Positions 18,251-26,980 of a stretch of 64,000 nt of DNA are shown here, in pieces (the first letter of the stretch is position 1; each line of letters opens with the position of its first letter). The position numbers were made by a program, and so were the translations under genes. The stretch is from Anaerolineales bacterium UBA3499 (lineage in GTDB: Bacteria > Chloroflexota > Anaerolineae > Anaerolineales > UBA11657): the NCBI GenBank assembly GCA_002377585.1, contig DFQC01000025.1:124001-188000 (forward strand), given 5' to 3'. A model generated the notes under the pieces. The model was not told where the DNA came from. It worked only from the letters and a program-made list of their open reading frames with translations, and did no database searches.

Positions 18251-21073
18251 TTACTTAATACTAAATGTTTGCATTTGTTCCCAATTCTGTCCCACATTAA
18301 CATCAACCTTGAGTGGCACAGATAATCTATAAGCAGATTCCATAACCGGACGAACCAACTGAACTAACTCTTCTACTTCATCATCAAAACATTCAAAAAG
18401 TAGCTCATCATGAACTTGCAGCAATAGATGCACATTTGGCATACTCACATGAATAAGTCGACCAACTTCAATCATAGCCTTCTTAATTATGTCAGCAGCT
18501 GTGCCTTGGATTGGAGCATTGATCGCCTCCCTTTCAGCACGAGCGCGCGCAGCCTGATCTCCACCACTTTCCGATTTCAGTAATGGAAAATAGCGCCTGC
18601 GCCCCTCCAAAGTCTGCACAAAGCCATTTTGCTTTGCAAATTCCCGTATTTCATCTAAATATTTCTTCACACCTGGCAAGCGCTGGAAATATGTCTCTAT
18701 AAACTCTTCCGCCTCACCTAAAGTGATGCCAGTAGACTGAGCCAATCTATATGGTCCCATTCCGTAAAGCAAGCCGAAATTCACTGCCTTCGCCTGTCTA
18801 CGCTGTTCCGAGTTAACCTCATCTAAAGCGACATCAAAAACAGCTGATGCGGTGGACGAATGGATATCAACACCATTTTGAAATGCATTTGTTAGGAACT
18901 CATCACGAGAGAGATGGGCAGCAATTCGCAACTCAATTTGCGAATAATCCATTGCTACTAACTTTGACCCATTTGGGGCAACAAAAGCCCGCCGCACTTG
19001 CCGTCCCAACTCACTTCGAATAGGAATGTTCTGCAAATTAGGGCTAGATGAGGCTAATCTACCGGTGACTGTTCCTGTCTGATTGAAAGAGGTGTGCACC
19101 CGACCTGTATCAGAATGCACTGTCATAGGTAATGCATCAACATATGTGGATTTTAGTTTGGCTATCTCCCTGTACTCCAATATCTTGCGCACCACTATAT
19201 AATCTTCGGATAAAGTAGATAGAACACTCGCTGCTGTAGAATAATGTCCGGAAGCAGTACGACGAGTACCTCGTGGCGGTGATATACCCATATGATCAAA
19301 CAGAGCACTAGACAATTGCTGAGTAGAATTCAAGTTGAAATCATACCCTACAATATCCTTGATCTCACCAGTCAACAACCCTATCTTTGTATCCAAATCA
19401 CTACTAAACTTATTTAAGTAACTTGTATCTAGCAACACTCCTGTCATTTCCATTTTAGCAAGCAAAGGAATCAATGATAGCTCCATATTTAGCACATTCA
19501 TCGAATCACTTTCTTGTAGTTCTTCGCACAATATATGATAGAGACGCAAAGTAATATCCGCATCAGCCGCCGCATAGTCAGCTGCTTTAACAACCGGTAC
19601 AAGCGACATATTTTTTTGTTTTTTACCCTTACCAATCAGCTCCTCAATATCCTGCATTGCAATTCCCAAACGTACTAGTGCCAAATTTTTTAATGACTTG
19701 TTTCGAGAATTTGGGTCAGAAAGCCATTCTGACAACATCGTGTCAGAATGGATAGGATCAACAACTAGTCCTAGTCTTTTCAATATTACATAATCATATT
19801 TAGCATTATGAGCCACCTTCCCAATCGATTGATTACATAATGACTCAGACAATGCTTCCAAAACCTGCTTTAATTTCAGTTGACCATTCGGAGCCATTTC
19901 AGACTCATGTCCCAGAGGGATATAAAAAGCTTTTCCAATTTCTGCAGACAAAGAAATTCCGACTAGTTCAGCATCCATGACATCGATTGATGTCGTTTCT
20001 GTATCAAAGGCAATTGTTTCAGCCTTAGCAAGGTATTCAGTTAGTTTTTCTAACCCTTCGATGGTGTCTACGACTATGGTTTTAGTAGAACTAGCTAAGT
20101 TCACATTATTACCAGAAGATTTTTCTGCGTCTGATCCAAACGATAAACTCAATTGATTACCATCTGATTCTACGTCAGCAATAGGATCTCTCGCCAACAT
20201 TGCAACTCTATTGAGGTGCGTTCGAAAATCAAGATCGCGAAATAGTTGTTCTACTTTTTTGACATCAAAGTTGCCATGCGCAGGAGCACTACAAGCGGCC
20301 AGATCAAAATCTAGCTCTAAATCAGTAACTATGGCAGCAAGCTTTTTGGATAGAAAAGCGTTTTCTTTGTTGGCAGCAAGTTTTTTTTGGAAACGTGGTT
20401 CAATTTTATCTAAATTAGAATATATGTTATCTAAACTTAGATATTGCTGCAAAAGCCTTCTGGCAGTTTTGTCACCAACTCCTGCAACCCCAGGAATATT
20501 ATCTGATTTATCACCAACCATTGACTTATAATCCACAAATTGGTCGGGAGTGACTCCAAATTTCTGTGCTACATCACTAGGACTATAGAGTTTTGCGTCA
20601 GCCAGGCTTTGTCCCGGAAGACTCACCGAGACATCCTCATTCACAAGCTGCAACAAGTCGCGGTCACCTGTCACTATGACTACATGCACGTTTTGCTTAG
20701 TAGCGATTCGACTAAGGGAACCCAAAACATCATCTGCCTCATAACCTTCTTTCACAAAAACCGGTATATTAAAAGCATCGACCACTTCCTGAATACGCTC
20801 AATCTGTGGCCTTAAATCGTCTGGCATCTTTTCCCTTGTAGCCTTGTAATCCGGGAACATTTCATCACGAAATGTCTTGCCAACATCAAAACTTACTGCA
20901 AGATAGTCAGGTGATTCTTTTTCAATTAAGCGTAACAAAACTGATGTAAATCCAAATACAGCAGCTGTGGGTTCTCCGCTACGCGAAGTACCTTGGAATC
21001 CTGACCCTGTTAGGGCAAAATAAGTACGATAGGCTAATGCATGACCATCAATTAGGTACAATCTCTCAGACAT
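18251..21073 (-). CDS. polA: DNA polymerase I
   Basis: Complete three-domain Pol I of 940 aa. The N-terminal 5' nuclease (about 1-290) has YLIDGHALAYRTYFAL and KSDNIPGVAGVGDKTA. The 3'-5' proofreading domain (about 330-520) retains acidic residues in AFDTETTSIDVM, DTMLSEWL and YAAADADITLRLY, so it is likely active. The polymerase domain has motif A DYSQIELRIAAHLS, motif B RRQAKAVNFGLLYGMG and motif C LLQVHDELLFE. It fills gaps and removes RNA primers. It is divergent from the thiamine operon, with its own promoter at 21106-21134. Confidence 0.97.
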   Translation of the reverse strand: MSERLYLIDGHALAYRTYFALTGSGFQGTSRSGEPTAAVFGFTSVLLRLIEKESPDYLAVSFDVGKTFRDEMFPDYKATREKMPDDLRPQIERIQEVVDAFNIPVFVKEGYEADDVLGSLSRIATKQNVHVVIVTGDRDLLQLVNEDVSVSLPGQSLADAKLYSPSDVAQKFGVTPDQFVDYKSMVGDKSDNIPGVAGVGDKTARRLLQQYLSLDNIYSNLDKIEPRFQKKLAANKENAFLSKKLAAIVTDLELDFDLAACSAPAHGNFDVKKVEQLFRDLDFRTHLNRVAMLARDPIADVESDGNQLSLSFGSDAEKSSGNNVNLASSTKTIVVDTIEGLEKLTEYLAKAETIAFDTETTSIDVMDAELVGISLSAEIGKAFYIPLGHESEMAPNGQLKLKQVLEALSESLCNQSIGKVAHNAKYDYVILKRLGLVVDPIHSDTMLSEWLSDPNSRNKSLKNLALVRLGIAMQDIEELIGKGKKQKNMSLVPVVKAADYAAADADITLRLYHILCEELQESDSMNVLNMELSLIPLLAKMEMTGVLLDTSYLNKFSSDLDTKIGLLTGEIKDIVGYDFNLNSTQQLSSALFDHMGISPPRGTRRTASGHYSTAASVLSTLSEDYIVVRKILEYREIAKLKSTYVDALPMTVHSDTGRVHTSFNQTGTVTGRLASSSPNLQNIPIRSELGRQVRRAFVAPNGSKLVAMDYSQIELRIAAHLSRDEFLTNAFQNGVDIHSSTASAVFDVALDEVNSEQRRQAKAVNFGLLYGMGPYRLAQSTGITLGEAEEFIETYFQRLPGVKKYLDEIREFAKQNGFVQTLEGRRRYFPLLKSESGGDQAARARAEREAINAPIQGTAADIIKKAMIEVGRLIHVSMPNVHLLLQVHDELLFECFDDEVEELVQLVRPVMESAYRLSVPLKVDVNVGQNWEQMQTFSIK

Positions 21074-21105
21074 AGAGAACCATTTATTAGAATATTGTAT
21101 TGGGC

Positions 21106-21134
21106 ATTATATGCGGCGTGGTGACGTAGAGCAA
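21106..21134 (-). promoter_or_regulatory. Predicted promoter of polA
   Basis: On the minus strand TTGCTC (21129-21134) and TATAAT (21106-21111) are separated by 17 bases, about 35 bases before the polA start codon. Confidence 0.5.
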
Positions 21135-21138
21135 CCGA

Positions 21139-21167
21139 TTGACACTACAATGCACAGCTGTTACACT
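21139..21167 (+). promoter_or_regulatory. Predicted promoter of the thiamine operon
   Basis: TTGACA (21139-21144) and TACACT (21162-21167) are separated by 17 bases. Transcription would start near 21174, just upstream of the TPP riboswitch. The polA promoter faces the other way immediately to the left. Confidence 0.6.
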
Positions 21168-21185
21168 CCGGCGAACGACAATTAA

Positions 21186-21278
21186 TAACTGGGGAGTCTG
21201 AACAATCAGTCTGAGAGGCAGATGATATCCTGCGACCCACAGAACCTGATCCGGGTAATGCCGGCGAAGGGAAACATC
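21186..21278 (+). promoter_or_regulatory. TPP riboswitch (THI element)
   Basis: The conserved blocks of the thiamine pyrophosphate aptamer are present in order: GGGGAG near the 5' side, CTGAGAGG (the pyrimidine-sensing loop), GACCC, GAACCTGATCCGGGTAATG and CCGGCGAAGGGAAAC. It lies between a good promoter and an intrinsic terminator ahead of thiN, so TPP binding should cause early termination of the thiN-thiBPQ transcript. Confidence 0.97.
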
Positions 21279-21286
21279 GATTTTAT

Positions 21287-21325
21287 ACGCCTCTCAAACA
21301 TAAGTATTGAGGCGTTATTGTTTTT
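21287..21325 (+). terminator. Riboswitch-controlled intrinsic terminator
   Basis: ACGCCTC (21287-21293) pairs with GAGGCGT (21309-21315) and is followed by a T-rich run (TATTGTTTTT, to 21325). It lies directly after the TPP aptamer and 14 bases before the thiN start. It is the likely expression platform. Confidence 0.85.
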
Positions 21326-21338
21326 AAGGCGGTTTTGT

Positions 21339-21998
21339 ATGACAGAATTTGAACGAGCCATAATAATTGCTAATAGCAACCAATCTGTCCGGAATGATCT
21401 CACTTCAATTATCTCCTCAAAAGATTTACTCATAGCGGCAGATGGGGGGGGCAAACATTGTCTAGATGCCGGTTGGACTCCACAAATAATAATTGGTGAT
21501 TTAGATTCAATTTCGAAGACCGAACTCAACAAATTGATTGATCTTGGAACCGAAGTATTAACATATCCGGTACGAAAAAACGAAACGGATCTAGAGCTTG
21601 CAATGACCCTTGCTATAAAAAAAGGCGTGAAAGAAGTGATTGTTTTGTCTGCACTTGGAGGACGATGGGATCATACTTTGGGAAACATCATGCTACTAGC
21701 GCACAATAAATTCGAATCGACCCGTATTCGTATAATAGAGAATAATCAAGAGATAAATCTAATTCGTGCTGAACATACATACTCTATCAATGGAACACCA
21801 GGAGATACTATCTCTTTAATCCCAATAAGTAATACTGCTGTTGGAGTAACTGCCTCTGGTCTGGAATACCAATTAGATAATAGCACACTGGCTTTCGGGG
21901 CAACATTAAGCCTTAGCAATAAACTCATTGCAAGACAAGCAACCATTAAAATGAAAAAAGGATTATTAATCTGTATAGTAATCAGGAGCACCAAATGA
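21339..21998 (+). CDS. thiN: Thiamine pyrophosphokinase
   Basis: Converts thiamine and ATP to thiamine pyrophosphate and AMP (219 aa). Conserved blocks are AADGGG, IIIGDLDSIS, NETDLELAM and LGGRWDHTLGN, all features of the catalytic N-terminal domain. The C-terminal domain has the expected beta pattern (TYSINGTPGDTISLIPI). ATG 21339 is chosen because the open frame upstream runs through the riboswitch and terminator. Its stop overlaps the thiB start by 4 bases. Together with the transporter downstream it makes a salvage pathway: import thiamine, then activate it. Confidence 0.95.
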   Translation: MTEFERAIIIANSNQSVRNDLTSIISSKDLLIAADGGGKHCLDAGWTPQIIIGDLDSISKTELNKLIDLGTEVLTYPVRKNETDLELAMTLAIKKGVKEVIVLSALGGRWDHTLGNIMLLAHNKFESTRIRIIENNQEINLIRAEHTYSINGTPGDTISLIPISNTAVGVTASGLEYQLDNSTLAFGATLSLSNKLIARQATIKMKKGLLICIVIRSTK

Positions 21999-23062
21999 AT
22001 ATAGAAGCAAAAGTAGTTATTATATTAGCATCGTTTATAAGCACACTATCACTCACATCATGCAACAATACAACATCTGAACCACAAGATAGGCTAACTT
22101 TAACAATAATGACCCATGATTCTTTTGCAGTATCTGAGGAAGTGCTATCTAGTTTTCAAAACCAGCACAATGTGAAAGTAAATATATTGAATTCAGGTGA
22201 TGCAAGCACAACTGTGAATTTAGCAATACTGAATAAGAGTGAACCTCTCGCGGATGTTATCTATGGCATTGACAACACCCTACTAACTAGAGTGCTCGAT
22301 AACGATATTCTGGCAAAATATAAATCACCAAATGCATATAATGTAGAAAAGGAATTCTTGTTAGACACACAACAACGTGTAACCCCCATTAATTATGGGG
22401 ACGTGTGTCTCAACTATGATAAGTCATACTTCAATTCTAATAACATAGAAATACCCGACTCTCTACAAAGTCTAACAAACCCTGATTATGCCAATCTACT
22501 AGTGGTACAAAATCCAGCTGCTTCTTCACCTGGCTTGGCATTTCTTCTGGCAACCATAGGCCATTTTGGTCCAGACAAATACCTAGATTATTGGTTAGAT
22601 CTAAAAAACAATGGCGTGAAAATAGTGGAAAATTGGGAAACTGCTTACTACACTGAATTTAGTGGCAGCAGCGGCAAAGGCGATTATCCTCTAGTTGTAT
22701 CTTATGCTTCGAGCCCTCCTGCCGAAGTCATATTTGCAACTGAGACAATTACAGAAGCACCGACTGGCAGCATAATAGCAGATGAAACTTGCTTTCGACA
22801 AATAGAATTCGTAGGTATATTGAAAGGTACTAAGAATCGTATTCTATCAGAAGCTTGGATTGATTTTATGCTAGATAAAGCTTTCCAAGAAGATATACCA
22901 CTACAAATGTTTATGTTTCCTGTAAAAACTGAAGCTAAATTACCATTGGAATTCATTGAACATGCGCAACTAGCCAACAAGCCATCTATAGTATCTCCAG
23001 AAGACATCGACACTCACAGAGAGAATTGGATCAAATCCTGGAGTGCCCTAATGTTGAATTAA
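21995..23062 (+). CDS. thiB: Thiamine ABC transporter substrate-binding lipoprotein
   Basis: Solute-binding lipoprotein of the TbpA/ThiB family (355 aa). The signal peptide ends in LSLTSC. The mature part opens with LTIMTHDSFAVSEEVLSSF, the typical thiamine-binding family start, and has INYGDVCLNYDKSYF. ATG 21995 overlaps the thiN stop (ATGA), and AGGAG lies just upstream, giving translational coupling. The TPP riboswitch and thiN in the same operon support thiamine as the ligand. Confidence 0.92.
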   Translation: MNIEAKVVIILASFISTLSLTSCNNTTSEPQDRLTLTIMTHDSFAVSEEVLSSFQNQHNVKVNILNSGDASTTVNLAILNKSEPLADVIYGIDNTLLTRVLDNDILAKYKSPNAYNVEKEFLLDTQQRVTPINYGDVCLNYDKSYFNSNNIEIPDSLQSLTNPDYANLLVVQNPAASSPGLAFLLATIGHFGPDKYLDYWLDLKNNGVKIVENWETAYYTEFSGSSGKGDYPLVVSYASSPPAEVIFATETITEAPTGSIIADETCFRQIEFVGILKGTKNRILSEAWIDFMLDKAFQEDIPLQMFMFPVKTEAKLPLEFIEHAQLANKPSIVSPEDIDTHRENWIKSWSALMLN

Positions 23063-24777
23063 TCAATGTGAACAATAAAACAAGTAAGTACCTTTACCCC
23101 CAATATGCTCTGTTGTGGATAGTACCACTAGCTTTCCTAACTCTATTTTATTTCTATCCACTGGCAACGATTCTCGGCAAAAGTTTCGTAGATCTAAGCA
23201 GTCTCGCGCAACTCCTGGAAATTGTCAGACAACCCTATGTAACTAAGACTCTGTGGTTTACCATATGGCAAGCAACACTTTCCACCATACTAACTCTAGC
23301 CATCGGACTCCCAGGCGCCTACATATTAGCACACTACAATTTCTGGGGCAAAAGCATTCTTAGAGCTATCACAGCAATCCCTTTTGTCTTACCCACGGTT
23401 GTTGTAGCTGCAAGTTTCACATCGACACTAGGTCCAAACGGATGGATGAATAGAACTCTAATGACCTGGCTGAACTTGGAAACAGCACCAATAGTTCTTA
23501 ATCACACTCTATGGGCGATACTAATAGCACACGTCTTTTACAACACAACAATCATACTACGACTAGTTGGTGATTATTGGACTCTGATGGACCCAAAAAT
23601 GGTCCAAGCCGCTCGATGTCTTGGTGCCACTCGCTTAAGAGCATTTTTAGGTATAACTTTGCCACTTCTTACACCAGCTATTGTTTCAGCTGCCCTCTTG
23701 GTATTCATATTTGACTTCACTTCTTTTGGTGTAATACTGATACTCGGAGGGCCGATGTTCTCAACACTCGAAGTAGCAATTTATCGTCAAACAATTAATT
23801 TCTTTGACTTAGAAATGGCAGCATGGTTATCTGTAATACAACTCATATGCACATTAGGATTAACTGTATTGTACGCACGTCTTTCCAGGAAAATACACCG
23901 ACCTTTGAAAACAAATCGCTTGCAATCAATTAGAAGACAACAGCATAATTGGAAAACGCGCATGTCTGTTGGCATATTGATTACAATACTAATTATCGTA
24001 TTGGTAATGCCTTTGGCAACTTTGGCTTTCAGTTCAGTATACAAGTTTGAACCTGATCGCGGAGAACGCGAAAATGTAAGTGCAGGTTTCACACTCAGCT
24101 ATTATCGTGAACTTTTTGTGAACAGAAGAAATTCAATCTTCTTCGTCACTCCAATTGAAACAATCATGTTTTCATTAAGAAACGCTGTAATTACCACTAT
24201 AAGTGCTTTGGCAATAGGACTACCTGCAACATGGGTACTAACACGTAAAACTAGACTAACACAATTGTTAGAACCTATACTAATGCTTCCATTAGGAACA
24301 TCGGCAGTGACCTTAGGACTTGGATTATTGCTAGTATTTAGTCGCACCCCTTTCAATATGCGCACATCTTCATTACTGGTACCCTTAGCTCACACGCTAG
24401 TAGCTTTTCCTTTTGTAATACGTAGCCTACTTCCATCATGGACGATTATCAATCCGCAAATACGAAAAGCAGCTGCTATGCTAGGTGCCAACCCAATACA
24501 AGTATGGCGCGAAATAGACCTACCAATCATTGGTCGCGCCATACTTGTAGCTGGTGCTTTTGCATTTACAATTTCAATAGGTGAATTTGGAGCAACGATA
24601 CTTTTGTCACGTCCTGAATTTACTACAGTGCCGATGGCTATATATCGCTATCTTTCGCTACCTGGAGCTTTAAATTATGGCCAAGCTATGGCTTTAAGCA
24701 CAATTCTAATGATATTTTGTGGAATAAGCATATTTTGTATAGAAGCAATTCGGCCAAATGCAATATCAGAATTCTAA
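23026..24777 (+). CDS. thiP: Thiamine ABC transporter permease, fused two-domain
   Basis: Integral membrane permease of 583 aa with about 12 hydrophobic segments and two BPD_transp_1 domains. EAA-type loops are visible as VQAARCLGATRLRAFLGITL and RKAAAMLGANPIQVWREIDL. The start is uncertain: TTG 23026 overlaps thiB by 37 bases and has only a weak AGAGAG upstream, while GTG 23068 lies 5 bases after the thiB stop without a clear ribosome-binding site. The first membrane segment begins about 15 residues after the later start, so either fits. It forms the channel for ThiB-delivered thiamine. Confidence 0.9.
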   Translation: MDQILECPNVELINVNNKTSKYLYPQYALLWIVPLAFLTLFYFYPLATILGKSFVDLSSLAQLLEIVRQPYVTKTLWFTIWQATLSTILTLAIGLPGAYILAHYNFWGKSILRAITAIPFVLPTVVVAASFTSTLGPNGWMNRTLMTWLNLETAPIVLNHTLWAILIAHVFYNTTIILRLVGDYWTLMDPKMVQAARCLGATRLRAFLGITLPLLTPAIVSAALLVFIFDFTSFGVILILGGPMFSTLEVAIYRQTINFFDLEMAAWLSVIQLICTLGLTVLYARLSRKIHRPLKTNRLQSIRRQQHNWKTRMSVGILITILIIVLVMPLATLAFSSVYKFEPDRGERENVSAGFTLSYYRELFVNRRNSIFFVTPIETIMFSLRNAVITTISALAIGLPATWVLTRKTRLTQLLEPILMLPLGTSAVTLGLGLLLVFSRTPFNMRTSSLLVPLAHTLVAFPFVIRSLLPSWTIINPQIRKAAAMLGANPIQVWREIDLPIIGRAILVAGAFAFTISIGEFGATILLSRPEFTTVPMAIYRYLSLPGALNYGQAMALSTILMIFCGISIFCIEAIRPNAISEF

Positions 24778-24790
24778 TCACACGGTGTAA

Positions 24791-25843
24791 ATGATGCTGG
24801 AAATAATTGATATTTCAAAATCATACGGCAGTATGGAAACGCTGAACAAAATATCATTCTCTGTAACAAAAGGGGAGATTATTTCAATATTAGGACCAAG
24901 TGGCTGTGGCAAATCTACACTGCTGAGCATAGTGGGTGGCCTGACGACACCTAACACAGGTATGATTCGATGGGATGGTATCTCATTAACAAGTGTGCCG
25001 CCACATCTACGCAATTTCGGTCTAATGTTCCAAGATAATGCGCTATTTCCTCACCGAAATGTATATGATAATGTAGCGTTCGGATTAAAACAGCTACGAC
25101 TGGATCCGGCAGAAATTGATAAACAGGTTTCTGCAATTCTGAACATGGTAGGAATGAAAGATTTAGCAAATCGAGATGTACTCAGTCTTTCTGGTGGAGA
25201 ACAACAACGAGTAGCACTTGCACGTACCATTGCACCGAAACCAAGATTGCTAATGCTAGATGAACCACTAGGATCACTTGACCGCAATTTACGCGAGCAA
25301 TTATTGTATGAATTACGTCAAATACTGACTGAGCTTGAGCAAACTGTTATATATGTCACTCATGACCAAGACGAAGCTTTTGCAATAGCTGATCGTGTAG
25401 CAATAATGAATGCTGGACAACTCATACAAATAGGTCGTCCTAGGGATATTTATGCAAATCCAGCGTCTACATTCGTAGCACGTTTCCTTGGACTAACTAA
25501 CATTTTGGAAACATCTGTAGTATCTGTTGATACTAACAATGGAGTAAGGATTTCGGAAAATAGCTTGATACCTGTCTCTCAACCACCACCTCAACATATG
25601 AAAAATCCACGGATACTTGTACGACCACGAGGAGCACAATTATCAGAACACGGCACATTATCAGGAATATTAGATAATGTATCATTTCGAGGTGCACTAG
25701 TAGATTTGAAGATAATAGTCGCAAACAGATTACAGCTTAGATTTGAAGTGCCAACCCCATCGCTCATACCCAAGGTAGGCACAAGGATAAAATTGGAACT
25801 ACCTTCAGATGCTTCAATCTGGATTGAAGACGACTCATTGTGA
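24791..25843 (+). CDS. thiQ: Thiamine ABC transporter ATP-binding protein
   Basis: ABC ATPase of 350 aa. Walker A is GPSGCGKST (35-43), the signature LSGGEQQR (133-140) and Walker B LLMLDEP (153-159), with VTHDQDEAF after it. Unlike the short ThiQ of enterobacteria, it has a C-terminal extension of over 100 residues resembling a TOBE domain (ILVRPRGAQLSEHGTLSG). By sequence it looks like the FbpC/PotA group; the thiamine role comes from its operon. Two ATGs in a row (24791 and 24794) are possible starts. Confidence 0.88.
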   Translation: MMLEIIDISKSYGSMETLNKISFSVTKGEIISILGPSGCGKSTLLSIVGGLTTPNTGMIRWDGISLTSVPPHLRNFGLMFQDNALFPHRNVYDNVAFGLKQLRLDPAEIDKQVSAILNMVGMKDLANRDVLSLSGGEQQRVALARTIAPKPRLLMLDEPLGSLDRNLREQLLYELRQILTELEQTVIYVTHDQDEAFAIADRVAIMNAGQLIQIGRPRDIYANPASTFVARFLGLTNILETSVVSVDTNNGVRISENSLIPVSQPPPQHMKNPRILVRPRGAQLSEHGTLSGILDNVSFRGALVDLKIIVANRLQLRFEVPTPSLIPKVGTRIKLELPSDASIWIEDDSL

Positions 25844-25935
25844 ACATTGTTGAGCCAATAAGAAGACGCTTGTTCCAGTATGCTCATCTAGCAATGATCA
25901 TATAAGATAGATGATAGCGCATAGTTGCAGACACA

Positions 25936-25968
25936 ATGGGATTCACTTGTAAAACAAGGGTATCCCAT
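25936..25968 (+). terminator. Hairpin downstream of thiQ
   Basis: ATGGGAT (25936-25942) pairs with ATCCCAT (25962-25968), and inside it CTTGT (25946-25950) pairs with ACAAG (25954-25958) around an AAA loop, with a 3-by-3 internal loop. No T tract follows. It may end the thiamine operon or have another RNA role. Confidence 0.4.
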
Positions 25969-25988
25969 CAGAACTACCTAATTAAGCC

Positions 25989-26018
25989 TTGACATTGCGC
26001 TAATACGCCAGCTATAAT
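25989..26018 (+). promoter_or_regulatory. Consensus promoter of tRNA-Asn
   Basis: TTGACA (25989-25994) and TATAAT (26013-26018) are both perfect matches to the sigma-70 consensus with an 18-base spacer. The tRNA begins 10 bases after the -10 box. Confidence 0.85.
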
Positions 26019-26028
26019 CGCCAAGCAT

Positions 26029-26101
26029 TCCTCGGTAGCTCAATTGGCAGAGCGATCGGCTGTTAACCGATTGGTTACAGGTTCAAGTCCTGTCCGAGGA
26101 G
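26029..26101 (+). tRNA. tRNA-Asn (GTT)
   Basis: A full 73-nt cloverleaf. The acceptor arms TCCTCGG and CCGAGGA pair completely. The D arm is GCTC...GAGC-type, the anticodon stem ATCGG/CCGAT has loop CTGTTAA (anticodon GTT), and the T arm is ACAGG-TTCAAGT-CCTGT. The discriminator is G. CCA is not encoded. Confidence 0.97.
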
Positions 26102-26149
26102 CTATATTTCGTAAACAGTATTTTCATAGAATGAGATTAAAACTTTATA

Positions 26150-26962
26150 ATGCCCGAACTTCCAGAGGTAGAAACTCGAGTAAGGCAACTACAGGAACCC
26201 TGTGCAAGCCGTACAATACAAGAAGTGCATATTGGATGGCCGCGTCATATACATACTCCCAATCCAGTGGAATTCAGACAAAGAATTTGTGGACAGCGAA
26301 TTACTAATTTGGATAGGCGTGGTAAATTTCTCATTTTCGAACTTAGTACAGATGTATTGATAATACACCTTCGAATGAGCGGTGACCTCTATGTAGCTAC
26401 ACCCGAAACACCAATAGATAAGTATGCTCACACAACACTCACTTTTGACAACCGCCATGAATTGCGCTTTACAGATGCACGCAAATTCGGACGAGTATAT
26501 CTAGTTCAATCAGCCGATAAAATCACCTCAAAGCTTGGTCCAGAACCACTGTCCAAACAATTTACTCACTCAGTTTTTTACCAAATGTTAAGTAAACACA
26601 GGCGTATGTTAAAACCCCTTCTATTAGACCAACACTTCCTTGCGGGCATGGGAAACATCTATACTGATGAAGCTCTTCATCTATCAGGATTACACCCCAC
26701 TACACTTAGTAATATGATATCCAAAACTCACTCGCACAATCTATGGAGAAACATACGAAAAGTCCTTCGTGATGGAATACGTCATAGTGGTTCTAGTATT
26801 GATTGGGTATATAAAGGTGGAAGCCACCAACACCACTTTACTGTATATGGCCAACATGGCAAGCCATGTCAAATATGCAACTCTACAATTGTTCGCACGA
26901 CTGTGTCGCAAAGAGGAACTTACTATTGCCCAAAATGCCAACCTAGTCCCAAAACCATCTGA
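26150..26962 (+). CDS. mutM: Formamidopyrimidine-DNA glycosylase
   Basis: Base-excision repair glycosylase/AP lyase (270 aa, usual length). It begins MPELPEVET, so after Met removal Pro1 and Glu2 are the catalytic residues. LDRRGKFLIFEL carries the conserved Lys, and LRMSGDL and DARKFGR are family blocks. The C-terminal zinc finger has CQIC and CPKC pairs with QRGTYY between them. It removes 8-oxoguanine and formamidopyrimidines. It lies 48 bases after tRNA-Asn and converges on secA. Confidence 0.96.
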   Translation: MPELPEVETRVRQLQEPCASRTIQEVHIGWPRHIHTPNPVEFRQRICGQRITNLDRRGKFLIFELSTDVLIIHLRMSGDLYVATPETPIDKYAHTTLTFDNRHELRFTDARKFGRVYLVQSADKITSKLGPEPLSKQFTHSVFYQMLSKHRRMLKPLLLDQHFLAGMGNIYTDEALHLSGLHPTTLSNMISKTHSHNLWRNIRKVLRDGIRHSGSSIDWVYKGGSHQHHFTVYGQHGKPCQICNSTIVRTTVSQRGTYYCPKCQPSPKTI

Positions 26963-26980
26963 AATCCAACCCTAGTATTG

